This document shows positions 23,418 to 36,333 of a stretch of 64,000 bases of DNA, in pieces. The notes beneath the pieces are model-generated. The model searched no databases. It saw nothing but the letters and a program-made list of their open reading frames with translations, and was not told where the DNA came from. The DNA lies in the NCBI RefSeq assembly GCF_014805685.1, contig NC_060906.1:23390126-23454125 (forward strand). Direction: 5' to 3'. Origin of the DNA: Silurus meridionalis. Taxonomy: Eukaryota; Chordata; Actinopteri; Siluriformes; Siluridae. Every line of letters begins with the position of its first letter. Position 1 is the first letter of the stretch. The translations under genes and the position numbers were made by a program.

Positions 23418-26400
23418 CATTTGTAGCTCATGGGTTAACAAAGTTCAGGGGTGGTTTTGGAAATTTACCAATGGATGGATGAAGCGATAGACTAACAGAT
23501 GCAGCCATAGATGTTCTCATGGGGACAGATGAAGACATAAGAATGGACAAAGACTTTTCACTAGGATGGACCTAAATGGTCTAACTGGGATAGATGTAGA
23601 TAGTCAATTGTCCCCCAGACTTCAGCAGGTTTTCCAGCATTATTTATGCACATTTTGCTCCATTCATTCTTCCTTTAGTTCTAATATTTTGTCTGGTCCC
23701 TGCTGGATGTGAAGCATCTCCAAAGCAGGATGTTACCTGCTTCCATAATTTACAGTAGTGATGAAAAACATTGAGGCATAGGTGGATTTTGGTTTTCTTC
23801 CTTGGTCTCATTTGACCGCAAAATCTTTACTTCTGCTCTTCTTCTGCCACGTGAACACCTCGAACGACTCGTTGCAGCATCGCCATAAACTTGTCCAATC
23901 ATGTCAAATGTCTCTGTGGCAGATTTGCCCAGTTTTACGCAGAATTTCACGTTTGCACTTTGCTCTAACTTACTGTGCGTGATGAAATCGCAGACGTGGT
24001 AACGCACATGGTCAGAACAGCACCAGTTGCACAGCTCCCGAAGTCTTTTTGCACACTGGCTTATAAAGGTCGGTGCTTCCTGTGACTGTGCATGCAACCT
24101 CCTGCTGCCATCTGTTGGTGTGTTACAAAACTAAACTTTTGGATACAACGTACGCGTACAGTTTTGCTCTCGTCATCGGGCTCTGCCGCACCCTTGCAGC
24201 TCCATGACACAAATGCAGCAATGCGAGGTGTTTACTGTCGCAGTAACGCCATTTTACACTGCTTTTTTTTAAAGCCTGTTTTCAGATGATCCTCTAGAAC
24301 GTCCTTGAAACCCTAATCGGATTTTAATCCACATGGAAAACGTGTTTAATGAAAAAAAAAAAAACGCGGTTGGTTTGAGTAAAAGTGAGCGTCTGTCATT
24401 AAACTGTGGTTTTGTTTGGTGCATTTCTCAGGCTGTGAACTTTCACACACACACTTTTTAAGCAGGCCTCCATGTGGGCAGTGTGTCGTGGACTGAAGCG
24501 GCCCACACGCTGGGCATTTATAGTGCACGTATGTAATCCGGTGAGCCTCACTTGTACCTAAGCTATAGGGGTCAGACCGGAACAATGAAGCAACCCGATC
24601 ACGGTGAGTCACTGGCCTTTCAGTACGACTATTTTCTTTTGCGTGGAATGTGCTCCGGGTTTTACTTGACCTTCAGAGCGCAGGTGGTGGCTATCGGTGA
24701 CTCGACGCCTAAACACTCTTTTGGAAAATCGTGTTTCGGTGACGTGGTTTAAACTCTTGTCTATTTTTATTTTCAACCTTTGATCAATAATATGCTTGAC
24801 TTAATGACCTGGTGCTCATGACACTGTGTATCCACTAGGGATGTGCATCTCCATGGTCAACAAAGTCTACGATACATTAAAGATACATATGACAGAGCTG
24901 TGTACATATGACACAGCAAAACGATGCAATGGAAAAAATCTGATGTTCTGCAATTCAATATGGTACAAATAGTTCAGTTGTGAATAGTTCACAGACAGCA
25001 AACCAGCAATTCACTTAAGTGCCTTCTGACTTCTAACAAATGTCTCTTTTTTACACACGCCGTTTGTAGTGCAAAAAGAAAAAATATGAAATAAACCCAG
25101 ACGTTCTTTTCCTGTTGTGTGTGCAGGAAGTTACAGCTCTACCTCTGCCATGTTAATTTGTATTCTATGTGACTCTCAGGACACGCCTCTGTCTCCGTAG
25201 TGTTGTCATACGTCATGTTCACGTAGTAGCAGCAGTGCTGAGAGAACGAACTCGAGAAACTGTTTCGTGAGGAGAAATCGATCTACAGATCAATTATTGG
25301 TCAGTTTCTAAATAATGAAAGTAAAGAACATCTACTGATAATTATATAAAATCAATAGTTTTTACTGATGCATAAATGTTCAAAACTAACTTGTATCCAA
25401 TGCACACTATATTTAAATAGATGCATCAATGTCCTGAGAGTCACATAGAATACAGATTAACATGGCAGAGGTAGAGCTGTAACTTTATGGAGACACAACA
25501 GCAAAAGAACGTCTGGTTTTATTTATTTTTAATTTTTTGTACTACAAAGGCGTGTTTGTGAAGGGGCCATGCATTAGAAGTCAGAAGGCACTTAAGTAAA
25601 TTGATAATTTTCTGTTTGAACCAAAGAAACAAAAGTGACGATTGGTACCATACTGAATTGCAGATTATTGTATTTTCTTCCTTGCATCGTATTTCATTGG
25701 ATCGGATGGAAATCGGATCGCGTTGCATCATAAGAGGGGTGAATCGTATTGCATCGGTAACTGCTTCATATGTATTTTTATGTTTTGTATCGTCGACTAT
25801 GCATCAAGATGCGAATCGCTTCGCCTCAGTTACGGATATGCACATCCCTAATATACACTCACAAAAGAGTTCACCCTCAGTGAACGTGTCAAAACCGTGT
25901 CCAAAGTGTGAATATTGTGTGTAAGCAGAATTGTTATCCAACACTGTCTCAATCCTCCTGGGTGTGGAATTCACCAGAGCTGCACAGGTTGTTGCTGGGA
26001 TCCTCTTCCACTCCTCCATAATGACATCACAGAGCTGCTGGATGTCAGAAACATGGCGCTTCTACACCTTCTGCTTGAGGATCCTTACAGGTGCTCAATA
26101 GGGTTCAGGTCTAAAGACACACTTGGCCACTCCATCACCTTCACCTTCCTCAGCAAGGCAGTGGTCATCTTATCGGTGTGTTTGGGTTTGTTATTATGTT
26201 GGACAACTGCTATTCTGCCCAGTTTCTGAAGGAAGAGCATCATGTTCTGCTTCAGAACGTCACATTACATGTTGGAATCCATGTTTCCCTCAATGAACCG
26301 CAGCTCCCCAGTACCAGCAGCACTCATGCAGCCTCAGACCATGATGCTGCCACCACCATGCATGACTGTAGACAAGAACTAAATTGGTTTTTCTAACCAT

Positions 26401-26792
26401 GGTGTCACCACACATGCTGGACATCTCTGAGCCAAACAAGTTTATCTCCGTCTCATCAGACCACAGGACATGGTTCCAGTAATTCATGCTCTAGGTTGTT
26501 CTGCAGCAATTTGTGAGCAGCTTCATAAGAGGCTCCTTCTGGGACGAAGCACTGAATTTTAACTGCTTAAATACAAGATACACACATTTATATGTTTCTG
26601 TCAGGCAAAAACATGAACATGATTAAAAGGACGTGTGGCTTTGCATCGTTACACCACGACAATAAACCTGTACTGATACACAAACTGCATATTGACTCTA
26701 AAATATATCCGTTTCATTTCTATAGTATTGTCTCTTGAGGAGATGTACTACCATAGTTGTAAGGGGGTGCACTCACTTTTGAGAGATACTGG

Positions 26793-26857
<65 letters not shown>

Positions 26858-28941
26858 TCCTGTTTCTAATCTGTGCTTCACCCCCTTTTCCCTTCTTTCC
26901 TGCCTTCAGCACTTCAGCTCCTCACAGCTACGCCTGGCCGACCACTCGCGAGTTCCAGGCATACCAGACAGAACAGGAAGCTTTAGATGTCCATTCCAGA
27001 GGCTTAATGAAAGGAAAATAAGAAGGGTGTGGGGTAGGGGGTGAGGAGCTGGTTTAAACGGGGGATGAGAGAGCTCCAGGAGTGGGAGGATTTTCACAGA
27101 CAGAACACAAAATACCACAAATCCAGCCAAAAAATGTGCTGTTTTTTTTTCTCATGTGAAGTTGGACCAGCCTCCCTGAGATTACTCCCACAAAATGTTC
27201 CCCGGTGGAATGTGTGCAGTCAATGAAGCAGTGCTTTCTTTTCTTTTTTTCCCCCAATACCTCCTGAGAAATTTTTTCCAGTGGGTATTGTTTCTACTGG
27301 CATACACAACCTTGAGTTTTGATCGCACGCTCGTCTAATTAGAAACCGGTTCGAATTTTTTGTTTTTCGGAGACAGACAAATTTACTTCCTGATACATTA
27401 TTTTTAAAAAGGGATGCTGCGTTTTTTTTGTACCTGGGGGAAAAGTTCAGCTTATCCATAAACATGAAACAGGGGCGTTCTGGAGACTCAGCGATTATCT
27501 CGCACACTTGATCTTATTTGTGTTGTGTATTAGATTGAAATTCCCTCGCTCACCATTTTTTTCTCATATATTTCTTTCCTTTTGATACACTTTTTTGTCG
27601 CAGCGTCGCCGTGGCCCGTTCCAGAGACGTCCCCGCGTTTGGCCCACCCATCCCCGAGAACATGAAGTTCCCCAAATCGTCTGTCTTCCGGGACTTCTTG
27701 CTGACGAAAGTGATCAACGCAGAGAACGCCGCGCACAAGTCGGACAAGTTCCGCGCCATGGCGACGCGCACGCGCCACGAGTACCTGAGAGACCTGGCCG
27801 AGCGCCATGTCACCAGCACTCCTATCGACCCCTCGGGCAAGTTCCCCTTCATCTCTCTGGCACACAAGCGCAAGGAGAAGAGCCGACCGTGTTTGGGGGC
27901 GGAGCTTCGCAGCTCGGGGTCCATCACCTGGGCCGTGTATACCGAGGACCACGGCAGCGGTGGAGAATTCGAAGCCCTGCTCGCCATCTCCAACGACTTC
28001 TCATCCTGGTGGATGCAGAGGCCAAGGCCGTGGTGTTCAACTGCGCCATCCGCGATGTCATCGGCTGGACTTTGGGAAGCCCCGCCTCCATGAAGATCTA
28101 CTACGAGCGTGGAGAGAATGTCTCGCTGCGCTCGGTCAACAACAACACAGAGGACTTCAGGGAAGTCGTGAAACGCCTGGAGGTGAGAGACCAGGCGTGT
28201 GTGTGTGTGTGTGTGTGTGTCTGCTATAGAGCTCATACACCTCACCTACATCAGTACCTGACTTTACTAACACTTTACTTTACTAAAAAAATGAAGTGGA
28301 ACACCAGTCCCACCAGAAGAGTGGAACTTCTTATAAGAGCAAAGGTGGAGATAAATGTGGACTGGGATGCTCCAATATCTAATGCTCAGGTGTCCTCAAA
28401 CATTTGGTTCCTCTATAGAGTGAGATGTTGTTGGAGGAATATAATCCACTATATGGTGGTTTACTGTAACAGCAGCTTGTGTAATACCGATACACACTTT
28501 ATTTGTGAAATACTGACGATACTGTTGAGGTACATGAAAAGGCCTGGAGAGCACCTAACACCACTTCATTCAGAGTGTGTGTGTGTCTGTGTGTGTGTGT
28601 GGTTCCTGAGTGATGGTGCAGTATGTTGAGACGCGGCCGTAGCCGGTCCTCGGAGCGGGCGAGCGGTGAATTAGTCAGCGTTCAGTCCTTTGTGCCTGCA
28701 TTAGCGAGAGCTCGGTCCTCGTGCAGAAATGTGCGGAGGCTGGAATGTACTTTTTTGTTTTGGCCACCTGCCCGTGATGTCACTCTGCGAGCGCAGGAGC
28801 TGTTGCCATGGGAACTACTCGGCGAACCGAATGTTCGCGCTCTCCATCGCTGAATCCCAGCGCCGAGCCGCAGAGGATTTCGAGCAACAAAATCGCGTCT
28901 GAGCACAGGGCCGGGTTTATACTGCCTGATCTGCACATACT

Positions 28942-28978
<37 letters not shown>

Positions 28979-29992
28979 ATAACAACCTGAAAAAACAGTA
29001 AATAAATATGCAGCATTATATTAAATTAATTTTAATGGAATTGAGTACATTTTAATTGAGAATATTTTAGATCATATTTAAATATTTATTTTAATTAAAG
29101 ACTTTACACAATTTAAATTAGGTAAATAAAACGTTAGAGTTAATGGCATATTTATCAAACTAATATTTTATGCATAATTTAAAAAATGATTACATACATT
29201 GTACATAGCGCCCCCTGGAGCAGAAAGGGTTAAGGGCCTTGCCCAACTGGGGCAGCTTGGTGTTGCTGGGCCTCTAACTAACGATGTTCTGATCAGTGAT
29301 TCAGATCCTTACCCACTAAAATACATAAACACTTTTCCCTAATAACATCAAATCGGTTAATGTATATAGTGTAAGTGTGGTGACGACGTGACGTCTCTCT
29401 CTTACTCTCTCAGTTCCTGACTAAAGGCTGCGAGACGTCGGAGATGACCCTGCGCAGGAACGGGCTCGGCCAGCTCGGCTTCCACGTTAACTACGAGGGC
29501 ATCGTGGCCGAGGTGGAGCCGTACGGTTACGCCTGGCAAGCCGGGCTGCGCCAGGGCAGCCGACTGGTGGAGATCTGCAAGGTCGCCGTGGCGACGCTCT
29601 CTCACGAGCAGATGATCGACCTGCTGCGCACCTCGGTCACAGTCAAGGTGGTCATTATACCTCCTCACGAGGACGCCACGCCCCGCAGGTACACACACAC
29701 GTATACACAGTAATATACTCATTCATACACTTTTACTTTTTACTTTTTTTTAAATATACCTTTATATAAATAAATTGAAATTTATGCAGAATCCTATTTT
29801 TACTTTTACACTTTCAAAAAGTAATTTTGATATATATATATATATATATATATATTATTTATTTATTATTTTTTTTTTAATACACATTATACACTTTACT
29901 ATCTATCCATCCATCCATCCATCCATCCATCCATCCATCCAGCTATGTTGGTAAATGGACCATGCAACACCTAGCTTATTATCTCTTGTTTA

Positions 29993-30028
<36 letters not shown>

Positions 30029-31932
30029 GATGTTCTGAGCTGTACCGCATGCCCGTGGGCGAGTATAAGGGTAGCAGCGAGAGCGGGTCGTACGAGTACA
30101 AGTTCCCGTTCCGCTCCAACAACAACAAGTGGCAGCGCACGTCGTCCAGCCCGCAGCAGTCCCTCTCCGCCTCTCCTCAGAGCCACACGGGGACCCCCAA
30201 CCGCGCCGTCAGCCTGGGGGCCAGCATGGGCAAGACACTGTCCGCCGAGAGACCCGAGAGAGCTGCGGCCATCCCGCGCAGCGTCTCCAGCGACGGCCGT
30301 CCTCTCGACTCAAAGAGGTCTGTTCGCTCAGAGAGAGGGGGTGCTGCTGGTCTCGGGTGCCCCTTTCGTCCCCTTGGACTTTCCCTTTTCCGTCTGTGTC
30401 ATTGTGTTTATTTCTTCCTGTCTCAGGATGTCTCCCGGCTCAGAGAACTACGCTCTGGCGTCCTCCATGGCGATGGCTCGACCCACTCACACCCGCAGCT
30501 CCCCCAGCAACCTATCGTGCTCCAGCGACACCGGCTCGAGCGGCGCGGCTCACTGGAGGCAGAAGTCCATGCCTGAAGGGTAAAGGGCTCTCTGAACTCC
30601 AGCACCACACATCTCCTCATTTCCTTCTTGTCGTTCGCCTACTTTTGGGTCCGTTATGCGTCCCACCCGCGCTCCCTCTAAGCCTCGGTGTGTGAGCTCC
30701 ACCATGTGTGTGTTTCAGATTCGTGCCAAACAGACACTCTCCTCTCCGCCCGAGCGGCAGATGATGGGAGACGGCGGAGGGAAGTCCACCTCGGCTGGAC
30801 CCGAGTGGACGACTCTGACCGAGCAGCAGCAGCAGGTCAGATCAGCTGTCAGGAATTACCCACAATGCCTCAAAATACTCATGAGTCTTCCAGCACTCTC
30901 ACCTCTCAGCATGTCATCTATACCAAAAATTTCAAACAGGAGCTCTCCTAGATTCACCAGCAAGCTCCTCTGGGTATCTTCTCTCAGCTGCATTGCATTC
31001 TGGGATTCTGAGATTTTGTAGCACAAAAAAAAAGGAAAAAAAACAGCACCAGGTGTCATTTTTAGAACATGATGTAACAGTCTGACAGGAAACAGCTTAT
31101 GTGATGAATGTGTACAGACTCGTATTTTTAAAATACATTTTCAATCAATAATTAATATATATTTATATATATTTTTTCCTGATGATAAAAAAGATTAATA
31201 CATTATTTTTTCATTATAAAAATATATATATATATATAATTTATTTCTTTTTAATAAAAAATTCTGATAATAATAATAAAAAACATTTATTATATACAAT
31301 TATATATTTTTGCTCCTGATTATGATAAAAATACATATAATTAAAAACAAATGTTTCCTGCTGATAATGAAAAATATTGATCAATGTTTTATTATATCAA
31401 CTTTTAATAAATTATATAATCAGACTGGAAGCAGGTGATGGAATAGAAATTTACACAGAATTCTATTATTATTTTTAACATGCCAAAATCATTTTTAATC
31501 AATAATGAATAAATTCAATAACTATTTTTCTGATAACAAATCTGATGATAAAAATCACAATAATACATATAATTAATAAATATGTATTTTTTTATATTCC
31601 TTTTTAATATAATAAATATAATCAGGTGTTGAAAAGAACTACAGAATCCAATTTTAATCTGATGATGATAAAAATCACAATAATACATATAATTAAAAAC
31701 AAATGTTTCCTGCTGATAATGAAAAATATTGATCAATGTTTTATTATATCAACTTTTAATAAATTATATAATCAGACTGGAAGCAGGTGATGGAATAGAA
31801 ATTTACACAGAATTCTATTATTATTTTTAACATGCCAAAATCATTTTTAATCAATAATGAATAAATTCAATAACTATTTTTCTGATAACAAATCTGATGA
31901 TAAAAAGATTAATACATTATTTTTTCATTATA

Positions 31933-31985
<53 letters not shown>

Positions 31986-34900
31986 TCTTTTTAATAAAAA
32001 ATTCCTGATAATAATAAAAAACATTTATTATATACAATTATATATTTTTGCTCCTGATTATGATAAAAATACATATAATTAAAAACAAATGTTTCCTGCT
32101 GATAATGAAAAATATTGATCAATGTTTTTATTATATCAACTTTTAATAAATTATATAATCAGACTGGAAGCAGGTGATGGAATAGAAATTTACACAGAAT
32201 TCTATTATTATTTTTAACATGCCAAAATCATTTTTAATCAATAATGAATAAATTCAATAACTATTTTTCTGATAACAAATCTGATGATAAAAATCACAAT
32301 AATACATATAATTAAAAACAAATGTTTCCTGCTGATAATGAAAAATATTGATCAATGTTTTATTATATCAACTTTTAATAAATTATATAATCAGACTGGA
32401 AGCAGGTGATGGAATAGAAATTTACACAGAATTCTATTATTATTTTTAACATGCCAAAATCATTTTTAATCAATAATGAATAAATTCAATAACTATTTTT
32501 CTGATAACAAATCTGATGATAAAAATCACAATAATACATATAATTAAAAACAAATGTTTCCTGCTGATAATGAAAAATATTGATCAATGTTTTATTATAT
32601 CAACTTTTAATAAATTATATAATCAGACTGGAAGCAGGTGATGGAATAGAAATTTACACAGAATTCTATTATTATTTTTAACATGCCAAAATCATTTTTA
32701 ATCAATAATGAATAAATTCAATAACTATTTTTCTGATAACAAATCTGATGATAAAAATCACAATAATACATATAATTAAAAACAAATGTTTCCTGCTGAT
32801 AATGAAAAATATTGATCAATGTTTTATTATATCAACTTTTAATAAATTATATAATCAGACTGGAAGCAGGTGATGGAATAGAAATTTACACAGAATTCTA
32901 TTATTATTTTTAACATGCCAAAATCATTTTTAATCAATAATGAATAAATTCAATAACTATTTTTCTGATAACAAATCTGATGATAAAAATCACAATAATA
33001 CATATAATTAAAAACAAATGTTTCCTGCTGATAATGAAAAATATTGATCAATGTTTTTATTATATCAACTTTTAATAAATTATATAATCAGACTGGAAGC
33101 AGGTGATGGAATAGAAATTTACACAGAATTCTATTATTATTTTTAACATGCCAAAATCATTTTTAATCAATAATGAATAAATTCAATAACTATTTTTCTG
33201 ATAACAAATCTGATGATAAAAATCACAATAATACATATAATTAAAAACAAATGTTTCCTGCTGATAATGAAAAATATTGATCAATGTTTTATTATATCAA
33301 CTTTTAATAAATTATATAATCAGACTGGAAGCAGGTGATGGAATAGAAATTTACACAGAATTCTATTATTATTTTTAACATGCCAAAATCATTTTTAATC
33401 AATAATGAATAAATTCAATAACTATTTTTCTGATAACAAATCTGATGATAAAAATCACAATAATACATATAATTAAAAACAAATGTTTCCTGCTGATAAT
33501 GAAAAATATTGATCAATGTTTTATTATATCAACTTTTAATAAATTATATAATCAGACTGGAAGCAGGTGATGGAATAGAAATTTACACAGAATTCTATTA
33601 TTATTTTTAACATGCCAAAATCATTTTTAATCAATAATGAATAAATTCAATAACTATTTTTCTGATAACAAATCTGATGATAAAAATCACAATAATACAT
33701 ATAATTAAAAACAAATGTTTCCTGCTGATAATGAAAAATATTGATCAATGTTTTATTATATCAACTTTTAATAAATTATATAATCAGACTGGAAGCAGGT
33801 GATGGAATAGAAATTTACACAGAATTCTATTATTATTTTTAACATGCCAAAATCATTTTTAATCAATAATGAATAAATTCAATAACTATTTTTCTGATAA
33901 CAAATCTGATGATAAAAAGATTAATACATTATTTTTTCATTATAAAAATATATATATATATATAATTTATTTCTTTTTAATAAAGAGAGAGCTGCGGCCA
34001 TCCGCGCAGCGTCTCCAGCGACGGCCGTCCTCTCGACTCAAAGAGGTCTGTTCGCTCAGAGAGAGGGGTGCTGCTGGTCTCGGGTGCCCTTTCGTCCCCT
34101 TGGACTTTCCCTTTTCCGTCTGTGTCATTGTGTTTATTTCTTCCTGTCTCAGGATGTCTCCCGGCTCAGAGAACTACGCTCTGGCGTCCTCCATGGCGAT
34201 GGCTCGACCCACTCACACCCGCAGCTCCCCCAGCAACCTATCGTGCTCCAGCGACACCGGCTCGAGCGGCGCGGCTCACTGGAGGCAGAAGTCCATGCCT
34301 GAAGGGTAAAGGGCTCTCTGAACTCCAGCACCACACATCTCCTCATTTCCTTCTTGTCGCTCGCCTACTTTTGGGTCCGTTATGCGTCCCACCCGCGCTC
34401 CCTCTAAGCCTCGGTGTGTGAGCTCCACCATGTGTGTGTTTCAGATTCGTGCCAAACAGACACTCTCCTCTCCCGCCCGAGCGGCAGATGATGGGAGACG
34501 GCGGAGGGAAGTCCACCTCCGGCTGGACCCGAGTGGACGACTCTGACCGAGCAGCAGCAGCAGGTCAGATCAGCTGTCAGGAATTACCCACAATGCCTCA
34601 AAATACTCATGAGTCTTCCAGCACTCTCACCTCTCAGCATGTCATCTATACCAAAAATTTCAAACAGGAGCTCTCCTAGATTCACCAGCAAGCTCCTCTG
34701 GGTATCTTCTCTCAGCTGCATTGCATTCTGGGATTCTGAGATTTTGTAGCACAAAAAAAAGGAAAAAAAACAGCACCAGGTGTCATTTTTAGAACATGAT
34801 GTAACAGTCTGACAGGAAACAGCTTATGTGATGAATGTGTACAGACTCGTATTTTTAAAATACATTTTCAATCAATAATTAATATATATTTATATATATT

Positions 34901-35674
34901 TTTTCCTGATGATAAAAAAGATTAATACATTATTTTTTCATTATAAAAATATATATATATATATAATTTATTTCTTTTTTTAATAAAAAAAAATTCCCTG
35001 ATAATAATAATAATAAAAAAACATTTATTATATACAATTATATATTTTTGCTCCTGATTATGATAAAAAATACATATAATTAAAAAAACAAATGTTTCCT
35101 GCTGATAATGAAAAAATATTGATCAATGTTTTTATTATATCAACTTTTTAATAAATTAATATAATCAGACTGGAAGCAGGTGATGGAATAGAAATTTACA
35201 CAGAATTCTATTATTATTTTTTAACATGCCAAAATCATTTTTAATCAATAATGAATAAATTCAATAACTATTTTTCTGATAACAAATCTGATGATAAAAA
35301 TCACAATAATACATATAATTAATAAATATGTATTTTTTTTATATTCCCTTTTTTAATATAATAAATATAATCAGGTGTTGAAAAAGAACTACAGAATCCA
35401 ATTTTAATCTGATGATGATAAAAAAAATACGTTTTATTTTCTGATGCAAAATTAAATTTTCCTAATAAAAAACAATTACTAAATGAATAAATTCCAATAA
35501 AAAATCAAATCCAAATCTTTATTAAACAAATAATTAATATACATTTTATGTTTTGATAAAAAAGAATTATGATGATAAAAAAAGAAATGGGAAATTTTTT
35601 TTTATATATTTGTGTATAAAAATTTTTCTTTTATAATTTTTTTATTACAGTATTCCTAGTTGGTACTGGAACAG

Positions 35675-35727
<53 letters not shown>

Positions 35728-36076
35728 CGTCCATGCCCCTCCTCAGAAACACCATGTGAAAAGGAAATTGCATGCTAGCGGTTGGTCTCCATGGAGCGTC
35801 TCCGAGTCGAGAGCCGCCATTATTTCCTTAAGCACAGTTCAGCGCTTTTGACGAGCGACTCCTCATTGTTTTCTGAACTTAATTGCAGTAATCGAAGTGG
35901 AACTGAAGTCTGTTCTGACCCTTAAAAAAGAAATATATTTTCTTTCGTCTGTTCTCTAAACTCTCTGCTAACACTCGATTTCCATTCCATTCGACATGCA
36001 GTCTTAAACAGGTGTGTGTGTGTGTGTGTGTGTTGGCTTCCAACACACACACCACGGACATGCCCATATGAGTGTT

Positions 36077-36139
<63 letters not shown>

Positions 36140-36282
36140 CTTCTCTCCAGCTGGCCCTGACATGAGCCTCCTGTTGTTGCCCTGTACTTGTGTTTGACAG
36201 CCTGTGTTTGACAGTGCATGTGGACACCAGGCACTCGTTATCTTTCTTTCTTTCTCTCACTCACTCACCAACACACATACAG

Positions 36283-36333
<51 letters not shown>

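Larger units (their letters stand above)
30254..31667 (+). repeat. First copy of intragenic duplication (exon 9 end to AT-rich intron)
   Basis: Near-identical to 33985-35425. Differences are mostly homopolymer length (for example GAGGGGGTG against GAGGGGTG, GCCCCTTT against GCCCTTT) and single missing bases. It includes exon 10, exon 11 (damaged) and about 830 bp of intron. Confidence 0.92.
33985..35425 (+). repeat. Second copy of intragenic duplication
   Basis: Begins abruptly inside exon 9 sequence after AATAAA and carries exon 10 and the intact exon 11. It ends where both blocks share GATGATGATAAAAA; after that this copy continues into new intron sequence. Confidence 0.92.

Noticed and set aside
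28623..28853. Small gene in the intron 7 CpG-rich patch
   Set aside because: No recognisable domain, and codon pattern and context give no support; kept only as a regulatory candidate.
35725..35850. Extra sipa1l1 exon after (GT)n-TAG in intron 11
   Set aside because: The phase-1 frame is open for about 40 codons, but no GT donor keeps the frame to exon 12 and the peptide has no family match.
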